Of a stretch of DNA of 64,000 nt, positions 33,041 through 42,053 are shown one piece after another. The first letter of the stretch is position 1; every line of letters starts with the position of its first letter. The position numbers were made by a program, and so were the translations under genes. The notes beneath the pieces are model-generated. The model saw nothing but the letters and a program-made list of their open reading frames with translations, did no database searches and was not told the DNA's origin. The stretch is from Saprospirales bacterium (lineage in GTDB: Bacteria > Bacteroidota > Bacteroidia > Chitinophagales > JADIYW01), in the NCBI GenBank assembly GCA_016711605.1, contig JADJSS010000008.1, forward strand, positions 1 through 64,000, written 5' to 3'.

Positions 33041-34055
33041 TCCTTCGCTTACTAATTTTGTAAAATAAATTGCTGGAAAAATGTTGTTGAATATAAAAAC
33101 TTAGATTTGAAAATTGTTGGTCAATGAAATCCATTGGAAAAGATGACCAAGTAAAAATAGCTTGAAATATAAACAACATCAGTAGAAAAAAAATAATTGG
33201 ACCCAACAAACGATGCGTTACAATTCTGTCAATTTTATCTGTTAATGTATTTCCAATGGCAATTTGTTTATCTAACGTTTGGTTGATAATTGGCACAAAT
33301 TGATTGTAACGGTGCATAATTTCATCCAACTGATTATTGATGGAATTGAATTTATAGTTTTCATTCAGATTTAATAATTCTTGTTTTTGTGCTGCATTTA
33401 AAAATGATATTTTTTTTACATGATGTGCAATTAACAAAGCTGCATATTCATTTTTAACGTGAATTTTTTCTTGAATATGTTTGGCAATTAAAGCTTCATT
33501 TTCCGTTAAATTATAAAAATTTTTAAAACTTGATTTTTTAGTTTGCAACAATTTCTGTAATTCATTTTTCAATGCATTTAAACCATCACCAGTTCGTCCA
33601 TTAACAGAAATAACTGGCAAATCATACAAAGCAGCTAGCTTATTTATATCAATATGTAATCCAGATTTTTCGGCAATATCATTCATATTCAACGCCAACA
33701 CAATTGGAAATTTCAAATCAATTAATTGTGACAATAAAAGAGAATGACGCTCTAAATTATTTACATCAGCTACATAAATAACTGCATCTGGATAATCGAT
33801 ATCATTTTTATTAGTGAGTGCATTTAAAACAATACGTTCGTCGAGTGAAGTCGGAAATAAGCTATACGTTCCTGGAAAATCGGTAACTAAAATATCTGTA
33901 TTGTTATCTAATTTAAAGGCGCCATTTTTTCTTTCAACAGTAACACCTGGAAAATTCCCTACTTTTTGTCGCAAACCAGTTAATTGATTAAACACAGAAG
34001 ATTTTCCAGTATTTGGATTTCCTAGTAACGCTATTTTGAAGGTTTGATTTGCCAT
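32925..34055 (-). CDS. feoB: ferrous iron transporter FeoB, N-terminal GTPase fragment
   Basis: This fragment has the cytoplasmic G domain: GNPNTGKSS (G1, residues 12-20), DFPGTYS (G3, D59), NMND (G4, 123-126), a helical regulatory domain and the first membrane helix (LLGPIIFFLLMLFIFQAIFTW). FeoB takes up Fe2+. After NLSFYI the reading leaves the FeoB frame at about 33095-33099, so the last ~45 residues (to 32925) are out of frame. One base removed from the 5-nt run restores a ~700-aa protein. feoA lies 54 nt upstream on the same strand. Confidence 0.85.
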   Translation of the reverse strand: MANQTFKIALLGNPNTGKSSVFNQLTGLRQKVGNFPGVTVERKNGAFKLDNNTDILVTDFPGTYSLFPTSLDERIVLNALTNKNDIDYPDAVIYVADVNNLERHSLLLSQLIDLKFPIVLALNMNDIAEKSGLHIDINKLAALYDLPVISVNGRTGDGLNALKNELQKLLQTKKSSFKNFYNLTENEALIAKHIQEKIHVKNEYAALLIAHHVKKISFLNAAQKQELLNLNENYKFNSINNQLDEIMHRYNQFVPIINQTLDKQIAIGNTLTDKIDRIVTHRLLGPIIFFLLMLFIFQAIFTWSSFPMDFIDQQFSNLSFYIQQHFSSNLFYKISKRRNGAWHQWCVGFCTTNFHFIFIDFDFRRSWLYVACSFYV

Positions 34056-34109
34056 TTTAATCTTAATGCATTTAATGCATCCTTACTTTTTCATTTTTAA
34101 TCGCGATTA

Positions 34110-34346
34110 TCAGGAATTTTTCATCAACAATACATGTTCTGCTTCATTCGTGCGCAATCCAATATAATGATTTTCTGTTTTAATATAATAAGCACCACCA
34201 AATGGCGATTTTCGCACTAATGTAATTGAAGTTCCTGAAAGCAAACCCATTGACATTAGTTTACAAGCTACAAATCCGTTTGAAAATTCAAGGATGGTAG
34301 CTGTTTCGCCAATGATTAATTGTGTAATATTTTGGGTATTGTTCAA
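34110..34346 (-). CDS. feoA: FeoA-type SH3-like protein
   Basis: This 78-aa protein has the FeoA beta-barrel: LIIGETATILEFSNGFVACKLMSMGLLSGTSITLVRKSPFGGAYYIKTENHYIGLRTNEAEHVLL. The pattern 'LMSMGLLSGTSI...GGAYYIK...IGLR..EA' is the FeoA signature. I chose the TTG at 34346, which gives the normal family length. The open frame extends to 34514 into the 3' end of lptG, but the added residues look random. It acts with FeoB in ferrous iron uptake and lies 54 nt upstream of it. Confidence 0.75.
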   Translation of the reverse strand: MNNTQNITQLIIGETATILEFSNGFVACKLMSMGLLSGTSITLVRKSPFGGAYYIKTENHYIGLRTNEAEHVLLMKNS

Positions 34347-34450
34347 CTTATTTAGAATAAATCCGAATAGCAAAAATACAATGTTGGAACGATAAAAATG
34401 GAATTTGATGTATTGTAATTCAAGATTACCAAAGATTAGGTATCGACAAG

Positions 34451-35530
34451 CTATTTCGGTGCACGAATTAAAAGCAACAAAGCTACAACACCAAAAATCA
34501 TATTTGGAATCCAAACGGCAATCAACGGATCGAGGTTGCCTTTAGTAGCAAAAACAGTTGAAAATTGTTGGATAATAATATATGCACCACTGAGCAACAT
34601 TCCTGCTACAATGTACAAACCAAGTCCGTTGCGCACTTTTTTTGTAGTCATCGCCACAGCGATTAGTGTTAAAATAATGGCTGAAAAAGGAATGGCTGTT
34701 CGTCTGTATTTTTCTACTTCATACGTTTTCACATTTTCATTGCCTTTAATTTTTTGGTCTGCAATAAAACTTTTGAGCTGTTCTGTAGTCATCGTTTCAA
34801 TATCATAATCTTGTCGCACATATTCTTTTGGTGTAATTGGCAAGCGCATTATCGTGTCACTACCTTTTCGAACAATATCTTTGGGTCCATCAAATTGACG
34901 TAAATTCCAATTGCTTAGTTTCCATTTTTGTTTAGTGCTGTCCCACTGAATATTATCTGCACTAATTTTAAAATACTGCACTTTGTCTTTTATTTTTTCC
35001 ATGGTGAATTTGAAACCGTTGTACGATATACCATCAAAAGATTGCGTATAAATAAAGGTATCTTTTCCAATTTGATAATGATAGTTGATATCGTAGGTTC
35101 TGGTGTCTTTTTTAGATGCATATTTTTCTTCAAATGCAATTTTCACTTTGTTGTTTTTTGGCAATAAAATATGATTGTAGTAAGCAAACAACATGGCTAA
35201 AAGTGTTGCTGTAAACATGTATGGAAATAAAAGTCGGTAAAAACTTACACCACCATTTAGCATGCAAATAATTTCAGTATTTTCGGTTAAACGAGATGTA
35301 AAGTAGACAACAGAAATAAACACAAATATTGGTGCAAGCATCAACCCTATCCAAGGAATAAAATTGAGATAGTAATCAAAAATAATGTTGTACAATGGTG
35401 CTTTGTTATCAATAAATTCATCGATCTTTTCTGTTATATCAATAACAATAGCAATGGCACTCAGCAAAAATATTGCAAAGAAAAATGTTATTAAAAACTT
35501 TTTTATGATATACCAGTCGAGTGTTTTCAT
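34451..35530 (-). CDS. LptF/LptG family lipopolysaccharide export permease
   Basis: This 359-aa protein has the LptF/G layout: two N-terminal membrane helix groups (LITFFFAIFLLSAIAIVIDI, IPWIGLMLAPIFVFISVVYF), a periplasmic beta-jellyroll (~130-250) and C-terminal helices (AIILTLIAVAMTTKKVRNGLGLYIVAGMLL). It transports LPS from the inner membrane with LptBC. It overlaps the tgt stop by 1 nt (TAATG), so it is translated right after tgt. The family member type (F or G) cannot be decided safely. Confidence 0.92.
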   Translation of the reverse strand: MKTLDWYIIKKFLITFFFAIFLLSAIAIVIDITEKIDEFIDNKAPLYNIIFDYYLNFIPWIGLMLAPIFVFISVVYFTSRLTENTEIICMLNGGVSFYRLLFPYMFTATLLAMLFAYYNHILLPKNNKVKIAFEEKYASKKDTRTYDINYHYQIGKDTFIYTQSFDGISYNGFKFTMEKIKDKVQYFKISADNIQWDSTKQKWKLSNWNLRQFDGPKDIVRKGSDTIMRLPITPKEYVRQDYDIETMTTEQLKSFIADQKIKGNENVKTYEVEKYRRTAIPFSAIILTLIAVAMTTKKVRNGLGLYIVAGMLLSGAYIIIQQFSTVFATKGNLDPLIAVWIPNMIFGVVALLLLIRAPK

Positions 35531-36660
35531 TATAATCGTTGCATCAGTTTAACAACCATTTCATTTTTCCAAGCAGTAAAAGTACCTTCTTTAATTTTAG
35601 TTCGCGCTTCATTTACCAACCATAAATAAAACGATAAATTTTGCAAACTCGAAATTTGTGCGCCTAAATATTCTTCTACGATAAACAAATGTCGCAAGTA
35701 TGCTTTGGTATGTATGTTGCTCGTAGTGCAATCAATTCCGCTATCAATTGGCGAAAAATCGTCTTTCCATTTTTGATTTTTTATGTTGATGATGCCTTCT
35801 GTGGTAAACAACATTCCATGTCGTGCATTTCGCGTTGGCATCACACAATCAAACATATCTACACCTAATGCTATTGCTTCTAAGATATTAGCTGGCGTGC
35901 CAACACCCATTAAATAACGTGGTTTGTCTTTGGGCAAAATGCTGCAAACCAAATCTGTCATTTCGTACATTAGTTCGGCTGGTTCGCCAACAGCCAAGCC
36001 ACCAATAGCGTTTGCAGGTCGGTTTTGTGCTGCAATAAATTCCGCAGATTCTGTACGCAAATCTTTATACACAGAACCTTGCACAATTGGAATCAATGTT
36101 TGTTCGTAGCCATACAAAGATTCTGTTGTATCAAACCGATGAATACATTTTTGCAACCAATCGTGTGTAATGCGTAACGAATTTTTTGCATATTTATATT
36201 CGCACGGATATGGTGTACACTCATCAAAAGCCATAATAAAATCAGCACCAATAATGCGTTGTGTGTCCATCACATTTTCTGGTGTAAATAAATGCCTTGA
36301 GCCATCAATATGCGATTGAAACGTAACACCTTGCTCGGTTAATTTTCTTCTGTGTGATAAAGAATAAACCTGATAACCACCACTGTCTGTTAATATTGGC
36401 TTTTTCCAAGAATTAAACGCATGCAAACCACCAGCTTTTTTTAATATTTCCAGGCCAGGTCGCAAATATAAATGATACGTATTTCCTAAAATAATTTGTG
36501 CTTTCACTTCATTTTCCAATTCAGAAAAATGAACTGCTTTTACGGTTGCTTGTGTGCCTACAGGCATAAAAATTGGCGTTTCAATATCACCGTGATCTGT
36601 AGTAATCTTGCCAACGCGAGCGTTAGAATTTTTGTCAGTATGTTGTATTTCGTAGGTCAA
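35530..36660 (-). CDS. tgt: queuine tRNA-ribosyltransferase (Tgt)
   Basis: This 376-aa TIM-barrel enzyme exchanges guanine-34 for preQ1 in tRNA. TDSGGYQVYSL and GADFIMAFDECTPYP carry the base-binding and catalytic aspartate regions, and DMFDCVMPTRNARHG the nucleophile Asp. The usual zinc ligands C-x-C-x2-C...H are changed: the tail reads DSGIDCTTSNIHTKAYLRHL and SSLQNLSFY, so only one Cys remains and the His is Gln. Bacteroidota homologues, as I remember them, also lack this zinc site. The lptG-type gene follows with a TAATG overlap. Confidence 0.93.
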   Translation of the reverse strand: MTYEIQHTDKNSNARVGKITTDHGDIETPIFMPVGTQATVKAVHFSELENEVKAQIILGNTYHLYLRPGLEILKKAGGLHAFNSWKKPILTDSGGYQVYSLSHRRKLTEQGVTFQSHIDGSRHLFTPENVMDTQRIIGADFIMAFDECTPYPCEYKYAKNSLRITHDWLQKCIHRFDTTESLYGYEQTLIPIVQGSVYKDLRTESAEFIAAQNRPANAIGGLAVGEPAELMYEMTDLVCSILPKDKPRYLMGVGTPANILEAIALGVDMFDCVMPTRNARHGMLFTTEGIINIKNQKWKDDFSPIDSGIDCTTSNIHTKAYLRHLFIVEEYLGAQISSLQNLSFYLWLVNEARTKIKEGTFTAWKNEMVVKLMQRL

Positions 36661-36676
36661 AGTCTAAGATTATTAT

Positions 36677-36829
36677 AACCACATAGAAACATAGGTTTAA
36701 AAGATGACATAATTCAATTTTGAATTATCTATGCAATCTTTTTAAAATGAAAAAAGAGAATTTCTCTTTATTTCAAATCAGAAAAACATAGAAAAGAATA
36801 AGATTCTTTTTTTATGTTTCTATGTGGTT
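36677..36829. repeat. intergenic inverted-repeat element (AACCACATAGAAACATA type)
   Basis: AACCACATAGAAACATAGG (36677-36695) and TATGTTTCTATGTGGTT (36813-36829) are a near-perfect 17-nt inverted repeat about 120 nt apart, with internal palindromes (AATTCAATTTTGAATT, GAGAATTTCTC). It fills the 235-nt gap between tgt and the next gene. There are no coding frames in it. Confidence 0.55.
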
Positions 36830-36895
36830 TAAATTATTAAAACAAGTATTTCTAGTAAAACACAAAAATACGACAAAAACCTTTATTTTTATTGA

Positions 36896-38005
36896 GTGAT
36901 TTTTCTAACGTATTTATTTATTAGTTGCTGCATTTTTCAAATTGTATATCAATTAGTATTAGTTATTTCAATTCTTTTAAAAAAGAAAAATCAAAATTTC
37001 AAAATCTCCAATTACAAATCTGTAAGCATAATAATTTGTGCAAAAAACGAAGCAGTAAATCTGCAAAAAAATCTTTCTTTTATTTTAGAACAAGATTATC
37101 CGAATTTTGAAGTAATTATTGTTGATGACAATTCAACAGACAATACGAATGAAATTATAAAAGCGCAACAACTTATAACCAATAACTTATTTCTTATAAC
37201 TATTTCTAAAGAAGAAAAAATTGGATTAGGTAAAAAATATGCACTGCAAAAAGGTATTCAAGCTGCAAAAAACGAGTTAATCTTATTAACAGATGCAGAT
37301 TGTCAGCCAATTTCAAAAAACTGGATTGCAGAAATGGCAAATTGCATCACTGATAATAAAAAAATTGTCTTAGGAATTTCGCCCTATAAAACAGAAAATA
37401 CATTTCTGAATGCATTGATAGAATACGAAACTGCACAAACCATGTTACAATATATTGGCTTTGCAATTTTAGGTAATCCATATATGTGTGTTGGACGAAA
37501 TGTGTTGTACGACAAAAATTTATTGCTTTCCAAAACCTGGACAAACGATGAGTTATCTATTGCTTCTGGTGATGATGATTTGGCGATACAAACCTTGGCA
37601 ACCAAGCAAAACACAACTGTTTGCTTATCTGAAAATAGCTACACATTCAGCGAAGCAAAAACCACTTGGAAATCTTATTTCAACCAAAAAATACGACACA
37701 ACGGAAGCGGAAAACTGTATAAAATCCGTCATAAATTGATTTTAGGTAGCTATATTTTATCTAAAATCTTGATTTACACCACATTTTTTTTATTATTAAC
37801 TTGGAATTTTAAATTAAATGTTTTACATTTATTATGTGTTATTGCTTACCCAACAATAACATGCATGACAAACATGCTTCTAAACATAACCCTAAAAACC
37901 CAAAAAAGATGGTATTACAGTCTCATTCTGGACTTAATCTATTGTTTCTTCCTGTTGTACACTGGCTTGATGAGTTTATTTATTCCAAATCAAAAATGGA
38001 AATAA
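36896..38005 (+). CDS. membrane glycosyltransferase family 2
   Basis: This 369-aa protein starts at a GTG and has an N-terminal membrane helix, a GT-A domain with SIIICAKNEAVNLQKNL, IIVDDNSTDNTNEI and LTDADCQPISKNW (DxD), an SGDDDLAIQ motif, and three to four C-terminal membrane helices. That architecture matches processive or membrane-embedded glycosyltransferases that build exopolysaccharide or glycolipid. Substrate is unknown. The last 10 nt overlap the sigma factor start. Confidence 0.88.
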   Translation: MIFLTYLFISCCIFQIVYQLVLVISILLKKKNQNFKISNYKSVSIIICAKNEAVNLQKNLSFILEQDYPNFEVIIVDDNSTDNTNEIIKAQQLITNNLFLITISKEEKIGLGKKYALQKGIQAAKNELILLTDADCQPISKNWIAEMANCITDNKKIVLGISPYKTENTFLNALIEYETAQTMLQYIGFAILGNPYMCVGRNVLYDKNLLLSKTWTNDELSIASGDDDLAIQTLATKQNTTVCLSENSYTFSEAKTTWKSYFNQKIRHNGSGKLYKIRHKLILGSYILSKILIYTTFFLLLTWNFKLNVLHLLCVIAYPTITCMTNMLLNITLKTQKRWYYSLILDLIYCFFLLYTGLMSLFIPNQKWK

Positions 38006-38583
38006 AGTCACACAACACAATTGACAATGATTTAATTTCAGACGCCAAAAATGGTCGCCAAAAAGCATTTGCATCACTCATGCAAAAGTATCAGAAATCC
38101 GTTTATCATGTGATTCTGAAAATTGTAAAAAACAAAGAAGATGCAGAAGATCTGACTATTGAAACGTTTGCAAAAGCATTCGATAATTTAGAACAGTATT
38201 CTGAAAAATTTGCATTTTCTACGTGGTTGTTTAAAATCGCATCTAACACGAGTATTGATATGCTTCGTAAAAAACGCATAGAACAGGTTTCATTAGAATC
38301 AGAAAGTAAGCAAATTTCTGACAACATAAAGTTTAGTACTAAATCAACACCAGAAACTGAGATGATCACTGCACAACAAAAAACACAATTAAAAAATGTG
38401 GTGCATTCGATGGACGAAATTTTTTCTCGTGTAATTGATTTGCGTTATTTTAAAGAATTGAGTTACGAAGAAATTTCAGAAGAACTCAACATTCCAATAG
38501 GAACGATAAAAGTGCAACTCTATCGTGCAAAGAAGTTATTGATGGAAAAATTTTTAACTGATACTAATTATAAAACAAAGTAG
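37996..38583 (+). CDS. RNA polymerase sigma factor, ECF (sigma-70 family)
   Basis: This 195-aa ECF sigma factor has region 2 (AFASLMQKYQKSVYHVILKIVKNKEDAEDLTIETFAKAF) and region 4 (LRYFKELSYEEISEELNIPIGTIKVQLYRAKKLL) with a short linker. I chose the ATG at 37996 (MEIKSHNTI). The upstream in-frame extension lies within the glycosyltransferase gene and shows no family match. No anti-sigma gene is adjacent. A terminator follows at 38645. Confidence 0.9.
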   Translation: MEIKSHNTIDNDLISDAKNGRQKAFASLMQKYQKSVYHVILKIVKNKEDAEDLTIETFAKAFDNLEQYSEKFAFSTWLFKIASNTSIDMLRKKRIEQVSLESESKQISDNIKFSTKSTPETEMITAQQKTQLKNVVHSMDEIFSRVIDLRYFKELSYEEISEELNIPIGTIKVQLYRAKKLLMEKFLTDTNYKTK

Positions 38584-38644
38584 ATTCCGTTAATTATTAT
38601 TTTAGTACAGTACTCCAATTTTAATAATATTTGAACATTTTTAT

Positions 38645-38674
38645 TGCGATGCAGAAATGCATCGCATTTTTTTT
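38645..38674 (+). terminator. intrinsic terminator after the sigma factor
   Basis: A 9-bp stem, TGCGATGCA with TGCATCGCA, a 4-nt loop and a run of T lie 62 nt after the sigma factor stop. Confidence 0.8.
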
Positions 38675-38687
38675 ACTAAATAATCCA

Positions 38688-38758
38688 ACCATTTATAAAA
38701 TGAAACCGACCATTCATGAAATGTTTTAAAAAGTGCAACCAAAAATCAAACATCTTTG
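38688..38758 (+). promoter_or_regulatory. LytTR operator 1 and promoter of the 38802 lipoprotein gene
   Basis: Two direct half-sites, ACCATTTAT (38688) and ACCATTCAT (38709), are exactly 21 bp apart. A CATCTTTG -7 box (38751-38758) begins 30 nt after the end of the second AAA-extended half-site. The 9-bp pattern ACCRTTYRT fits the general LytTR-regulator consensus. Same geometry at four further promoters in this window. Confidence 0.75.
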
Positions 38759-38801
38759 CACTACAAAAATAATTTATTTAAACAATTAAAACAATTCTAA
38801 A

Positions 38802-39395
38802 ATGAAAACAACAACCAAATTATTTGCAATTGTAGCTGTATTCGCTACTGTATTATTTGCATCTTGCAAAAAAGAAGAAACTTCAAAACCTAGTGTTAAA
38901 CCTATTGAAACACTTATTAAAACAAAAATGGAATTTAGTTCTTACGACATAGATGATTTTACAAGAACAATGGCAATTGTTTTTAAATCTTCTAAAGCTG
39001 GAAAAATAACGCATTTAGGTGCAAAATTAGAACCTGGAACATATAATGTTGCACTGTTAGATTCTAGTTCAAGGTCTGTTTTAAGCACTACAACAGTAAC
39101 CATTTCAGATACTTCAAATTATGCATATACAAAAATTAGCGACATTGCTATTGTTGCTAATAAATTTTACTATGTAACTGTTAACAATGCAACTACTAGC
39201 AACACACTCAATAAAAAATATTTTTCTTATAACTTACTTGTAGATAATTTCCCTCAAACAGATGGTAATTTTACGTATCTAGAACCAGAGTTTTTACTAA
39301 ATACTACTGATGCCACAAAGATTATCGACGATGGTTCTTATTTACAAAACAATGGAATTACTGGTGTACCAAGTTTTATATTTGAGGAAAACTAA
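38802..39395 (+). CDS. putative lipoprotein of the LytTR regulon, 197 aa
   Basis: The N-terminus MKTTTKLFAIVAVFATVLFASCKKEE is a lipoprotein signal with the lipidated Cys at about residue 22. The mature part has beta-strand-like repeats (KITHLGAKLEPGTYNVALLD, VLSTTTVTISDTSNYAYTKI) similar to surface or adhesion domains, and I do not recognise a named family. The signal peptide and promoter are nearly identical to the genes at 39619 and 42054, so it is part of the same regulon. It shares its 3' untranslated segment with the gene at 61894. Confidence 0.7.
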   Translation: MKTTTKLFAIVAVFATVLFASCKKEETSKPSVKPIETLIKTKMEFSSYDIDDFTRTMAIVFKSSKAGKITHLGAKLEPGTYNVALLDSSSRSVLSTTTVTISDTSNYAYTKISDIAIVANKFYYVTVNNATTSNTLNKKYFSYNLLVDNFPQTDGNFTYLEPEFLLNTTDATKIIDDGSYLQNNGITGVPSFIFEEN

Positions 39396-39454
39396 GCCAC
39401 AAAAACCATAAAACTTGTGAAAAATAATTGTTTTATTTCATTAACAATTGTTTT
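39396..39454 (+). repeat. shared 3' untranslated segment, copy 1
   Basis: The 59 nt right after the 38802 gene (GCCACAAAAACCATAAAACTT ... AACAATTGTTTTGG) reappear in reverse complement at 61794-61853, directly after the stop of the minus-strand gene 61894-62220. In each case the block lies between stop codon and terminator. Confidence 0.7.
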
Positions 39455-39456
39455 GG

Positions 39457-39484
39457 AGCGATACTGGAAAGCATCGCTTTTTTA
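39457..39484 (+). terminator. intrinsic terminator after the 38802 gene
   Basis: AGCGAT and ATCGCT pair around a 10-nt loop and are followed by TTTTTT. The stem is short, but the position after the shared 3' segment supports it. Confidence 0.55.
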
Positions 39485-39503
39485 TTTAAACAAAATAGAA
39501 ATT

Positions 39504-39574
39504 ACCATTCATGAAACGAAAACGACTATTCGTGAAGTGTAATAAAAACAACATCTAAAAATCAAACATCTTTG
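39504..39574 (+). promoter_or_regulatory. LytTR operator 2 and promoter of the 39619 lipoprotein gene
   Basis: Half-sites ACCATTCAT (39504) and ACTATTCGT (39525) are 21 bp apart, and CATCTTTG at 39567-39574 has the same offset as in operator 1. Confidence 0.75.
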
Positions 39575-39618
39575 CACTACAAAAAACAATTTATTTAAAC
39601 AATTAAAACAATTCTAAA

Positions 39619-39972
39619 ATGAAAACAACAACAAAATTATTCGGAATCGTAGCATTATTTGCTACTGTATTATTTGCATCTTGCAAAAAAGATGACAACA
39701 CACCTACACCAGTAGCAAGCTTTACTATTGCACCTGATGATACCATTTACTACAATCAAACTCTTACTTTTACTAATACATCAACTGGAGCAGATAGTTA
39801 TGCTTGGAGTTTTGGAGATGGTTCGACAAGTACTGCGACTAGTCCAACTAAATCATTCGAAGATTTTGTTTCAACTGACTGTGAAGAAACCTTCACTATC
39901 ACTTTAACGGCTACTAAAAATGGAAAAACATCTACAACATCCAAAAATGTTCTTGTTTATTTTTGTTCTTAA
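39619..39972 (+). CDS. PKD-domain lipoprotein, 117 aa
   Basis: After a lipoprotein signal ending FASCKKDD, a single PKD (polycystic kidney disease) domain covers ~residues 30-117: SFTIAPDDTIYYNQTLTFTNTSTGADSYAWSFGDGSTS is the canonical PKD core with the WSFGDG motif. PKD domains act as extracellular beta-sandwich modules, usually in adhesion or as spacers. It is the lone domain here, so the protein may be a small surface sensor or binder. It lies convergently next to a LytS kinase, sharing a terminator. Confidence 0.85.
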   Translation: MKTTTKLFGIVALFATVLFASCKKDDNTPTPVASFTIAPDDTIYYNQTLTFTNTSTGADSYAWSFGDGSTSTATSPTKSFEDFVSTDCEETFTITLTATKNGKTSTTSKNVLVYFCS

Positions 39973-39992
39973 TTGCTAAAAAAAAGAGATGA

Positions 39993-40022
39993 AAAAGCGA
40001 TGACAAATGTCATCGCTTTTTT
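39993..40022. terminator. bidirectional terminator between the PKD gene and kinase 1
   Basis: A perfect 12-bp stem (AAAAGCGATGAC with GTCATCGCTTTT), a 4-nt loop and T-runs in both directions lie between the convergent PKD gene and the kinase stop at 40021. Confidence 0.8.
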
Positions 40023-41883
40023 AATTTATTGGAATTTGAATACTAACTTTTGTACCTAATGCATTTTTATTTTCATCTTCTATATCATCAAATAACACAG
40101 CAATATTTTCTTGTTTTCCTTGATTTAAGAGTTGCAATCTTTTTTCTGTTGCTGATGTAGAAAAAGACACGTGCGATTGTGGTCGGTTTTTATTTATTTC
40201 AGATGATGCTATTCTTCCAATTCCATTGTCTATTATTTCGCAAACTAAATTCGTTTCATCATCGTTTAAAATGAAATTTAACGTTAGATGTTTTGTACCT
40301 TTTTTATGCAACAAGCCATGTTTTATTGAATTTTCCACGTAAGGTTGAATCAGCATTGGTGGTAACTGTACATAATCAACATCAATATTTTTGGATAAAG
40401 TTATTTGATATACAAAATCATTTTCAAAACGAATACCTTCGAGTTCTAAGTATTTAGTAAGTATGTCAATTTCATCAGCTAAATCTATTTTTTGTTTACC
40501 AGAAACATCTAAAATTTTTCTGGTTAATGTTGCAAAATTTGCCATTTGCTCGTTCGCTGTTTTCTTATCGCCAATTGTATATAATTCTTGAATAGAATTG
40601 AGTGCATTGAAAATAAAATGTGGATTCATTTGCGATTTCAATGCTGTTAAATCTGCTTGGTTTTTTTGTAATTCTATGGCATTTCTTTTTGCTGTTTCTT
40701 CTAATTCAATTTTTAAAAGTTCATTTTGTTTTTTAATTCTAAATCTATTAAATAATAAAAATGCAAACAATAAAATAAATGCTAATAAACCAATTATACT
40801 ACCAAATAAAATTGCTCTTTTTTGATTTTTTAATTGTAAGTTTTTTATTTCATTTTCTTTCTTTTCTGTTTCAAATTGTGCCGACAGTTGATCTATTTGT
40901 TTAGTGCGCTCTTCGCTAGTTAGTTTATTGTGCAGCTCAACATATTTATCTAAATATAAAAATGCAGAATCATTTTTACCTAAATAATTATAACAATAGC
41001 TCAATCCTAAATACGAATTATCGAGTAAATGTTTATTGTCAAATTGCTCAAAATTAGACATTGCTTCTTTATAATATTTAACAGCCATTACCGTATTATC
41101 TAAGTTATCGTACGACTGTGCAATACAAGTTAATGGATATCCAATTTTAGAAAAATTATTTGTTTTTTTATAATAATCAACTGCCTTATTCGCATAAGCA
41201 ATAGCATCGTTAAAATATTTGCTATCTCTATGAATACCCATTTGACTGTAAATATTTCCCAATCCAGAACTGGTGGTTGCAATTAAATATTCGTTTTTAG
41301 AAAGCAACGCAATGTTATACGCTTTTAAGTACGTTTGAAAAGATATTTCTATACTATCATAAATATAATTGGAAGCTAAAGTATAAATAGCTCTAACATA
41401 AGCAAACGTATCAACTAAAGGTTGTTGCTCAATATTCTTTACTGATTTTTCTAAGTAAGTTGTAGAAAGTTCAATCTTTTTATCTTGCAAATAAACTTGT
41501 CCGTATGATGCGTAAACACCAGCAAGCAATGGATGTTTGGTGTTTATTTTTAATAATAATTTTTCTGCTGTATTTAATGCAATAATTGCCTTTGCATAAT
41601 TAGTTGTAAAAATATAATAGTTACCTAATTGTATATATACTTTTGCTTCAAACGATTTATCATTTATTTTTTTTGCAATTGCTAAACACTTATCAATATA
41701 AACTACAACACTTGTATCATTGTTTTTTGCAAAAATATTAATAGCAGCAAGCACCTTATTAATTTTTGATGTATCAGCAAAAGTGTTGTTATTAAGAATT
41801 TGTAATACACTATCATATTTTATCTGTTGACTTTTAACCGTTGTAAAACTCAAGCTTAGAATTAATAAAAATGAAATACGCAT
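40021..41883 (-). CDS. LytS-type sensor histidine kinase with TPR sensor and membrane anchor
   Basis: This 620-aa kinase has an N-terminal signal/anchor, a long periplasmic TPR sensor domain (~30-320), a membrane segment (SIIGLLAFILLFAFLLFNRF, ~360-380), a coiled coil and a His_kinase (LytS) domain where MNPHFIFNALNSIQEL carries the phospho-accepting histidine. The HATPase part has PYVENSIKHGL. It should phosphorylate a LytTR response regulator such as that at 62372. Its last ~215 residues are nearly identical to kinase 2 (42454-44082). Confidence 0.92.
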   Translation of the reverse strand: MRISFLLILSLSFTTVKSQQIKYDSVLQILNNNTFADTSKINKVLAAINIFAKNNDTSVVVYIDKCLAIAKKINDKSFEAKVYIQLGNYYIFTTNYAKAIIALNTAEKLLLKINTKHPLLAGVYASYGQVYLQDKKIELSTTYLEKSVKNIEQQPLVDTFAYVRAIYTLASNYIYDSIEISFQTYLKAYNIALLSKNEYLIATTSSGLGNIYSQMGIHRDSKYFNDAIAYANKAVDYYKKTNNFSKIGYPLTCIAQSYDNLDNTVMAVKYYKEAMSNFEQFDNKHLLDNSYLGLSYCYNYLGKNDSAFLYLDKYVELHNKLTSEERTKQIDQLSAQFETEKKENEIKNLQLKNQKRAILFGSIIGLLAFILLFAFLLFNRFRIKKQNELLKIELEETAKRNAIELQKNQADLTALKSQMNPHFIFNALNSIQELYTIGDKKTANEQMANFATLTRKILDVSGKQKIDLADEIDILTKYLELEGIRFENDFVYQITLSKNIDVDYVQLPPMLIQPYVENSIKHGLLHKKGTKHLTLNFILNDDETNLVCEIIDNGIGRIASSEINKNRPQSHVSFSTSATEKRLQLLNQGKQENIAVLFDDIEDENKNALGTKVSIQIPIN

Positions 41884-41938
41884 TCAAAAGATTTTGATAA
41901 AGATATTAAAAACTATTTGGTGAAAATGAAAATTTTCT

Positions 41939-42009
41939 ACCATTCATAAACTAAAATCTATCATTCATGAAATGTTTTAAAAAGTGCAACCAAAAATCAA
42001 ACATCTTTG
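41939..42009 (+). promoter_or_regulatory. LytTR operator 3 and promoter of the 42054 lipoprotein gene
   Basis: Half-sites ACCATTCAT (41939) and ATCATTCAT (41960) are 21 bp apart, followed by CATCTTTG at 42002-42009 at the same 30-nt offset. It lies in the divergent gap to the kinase 1 start at 41883, so it could also affect the kinase. Confidence 0.75.
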
Positions 42010-42053
42010 CACTACAAAAAACAATTTATTTAAACAATTAAAACAATTCTAAA

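Noticed and set aside
34347..34514. Longer FeoA reading frame from 34514
   Set aside because: The extra 56 residues have no FeoA similarity and overlap the end of the lptG-type gene.
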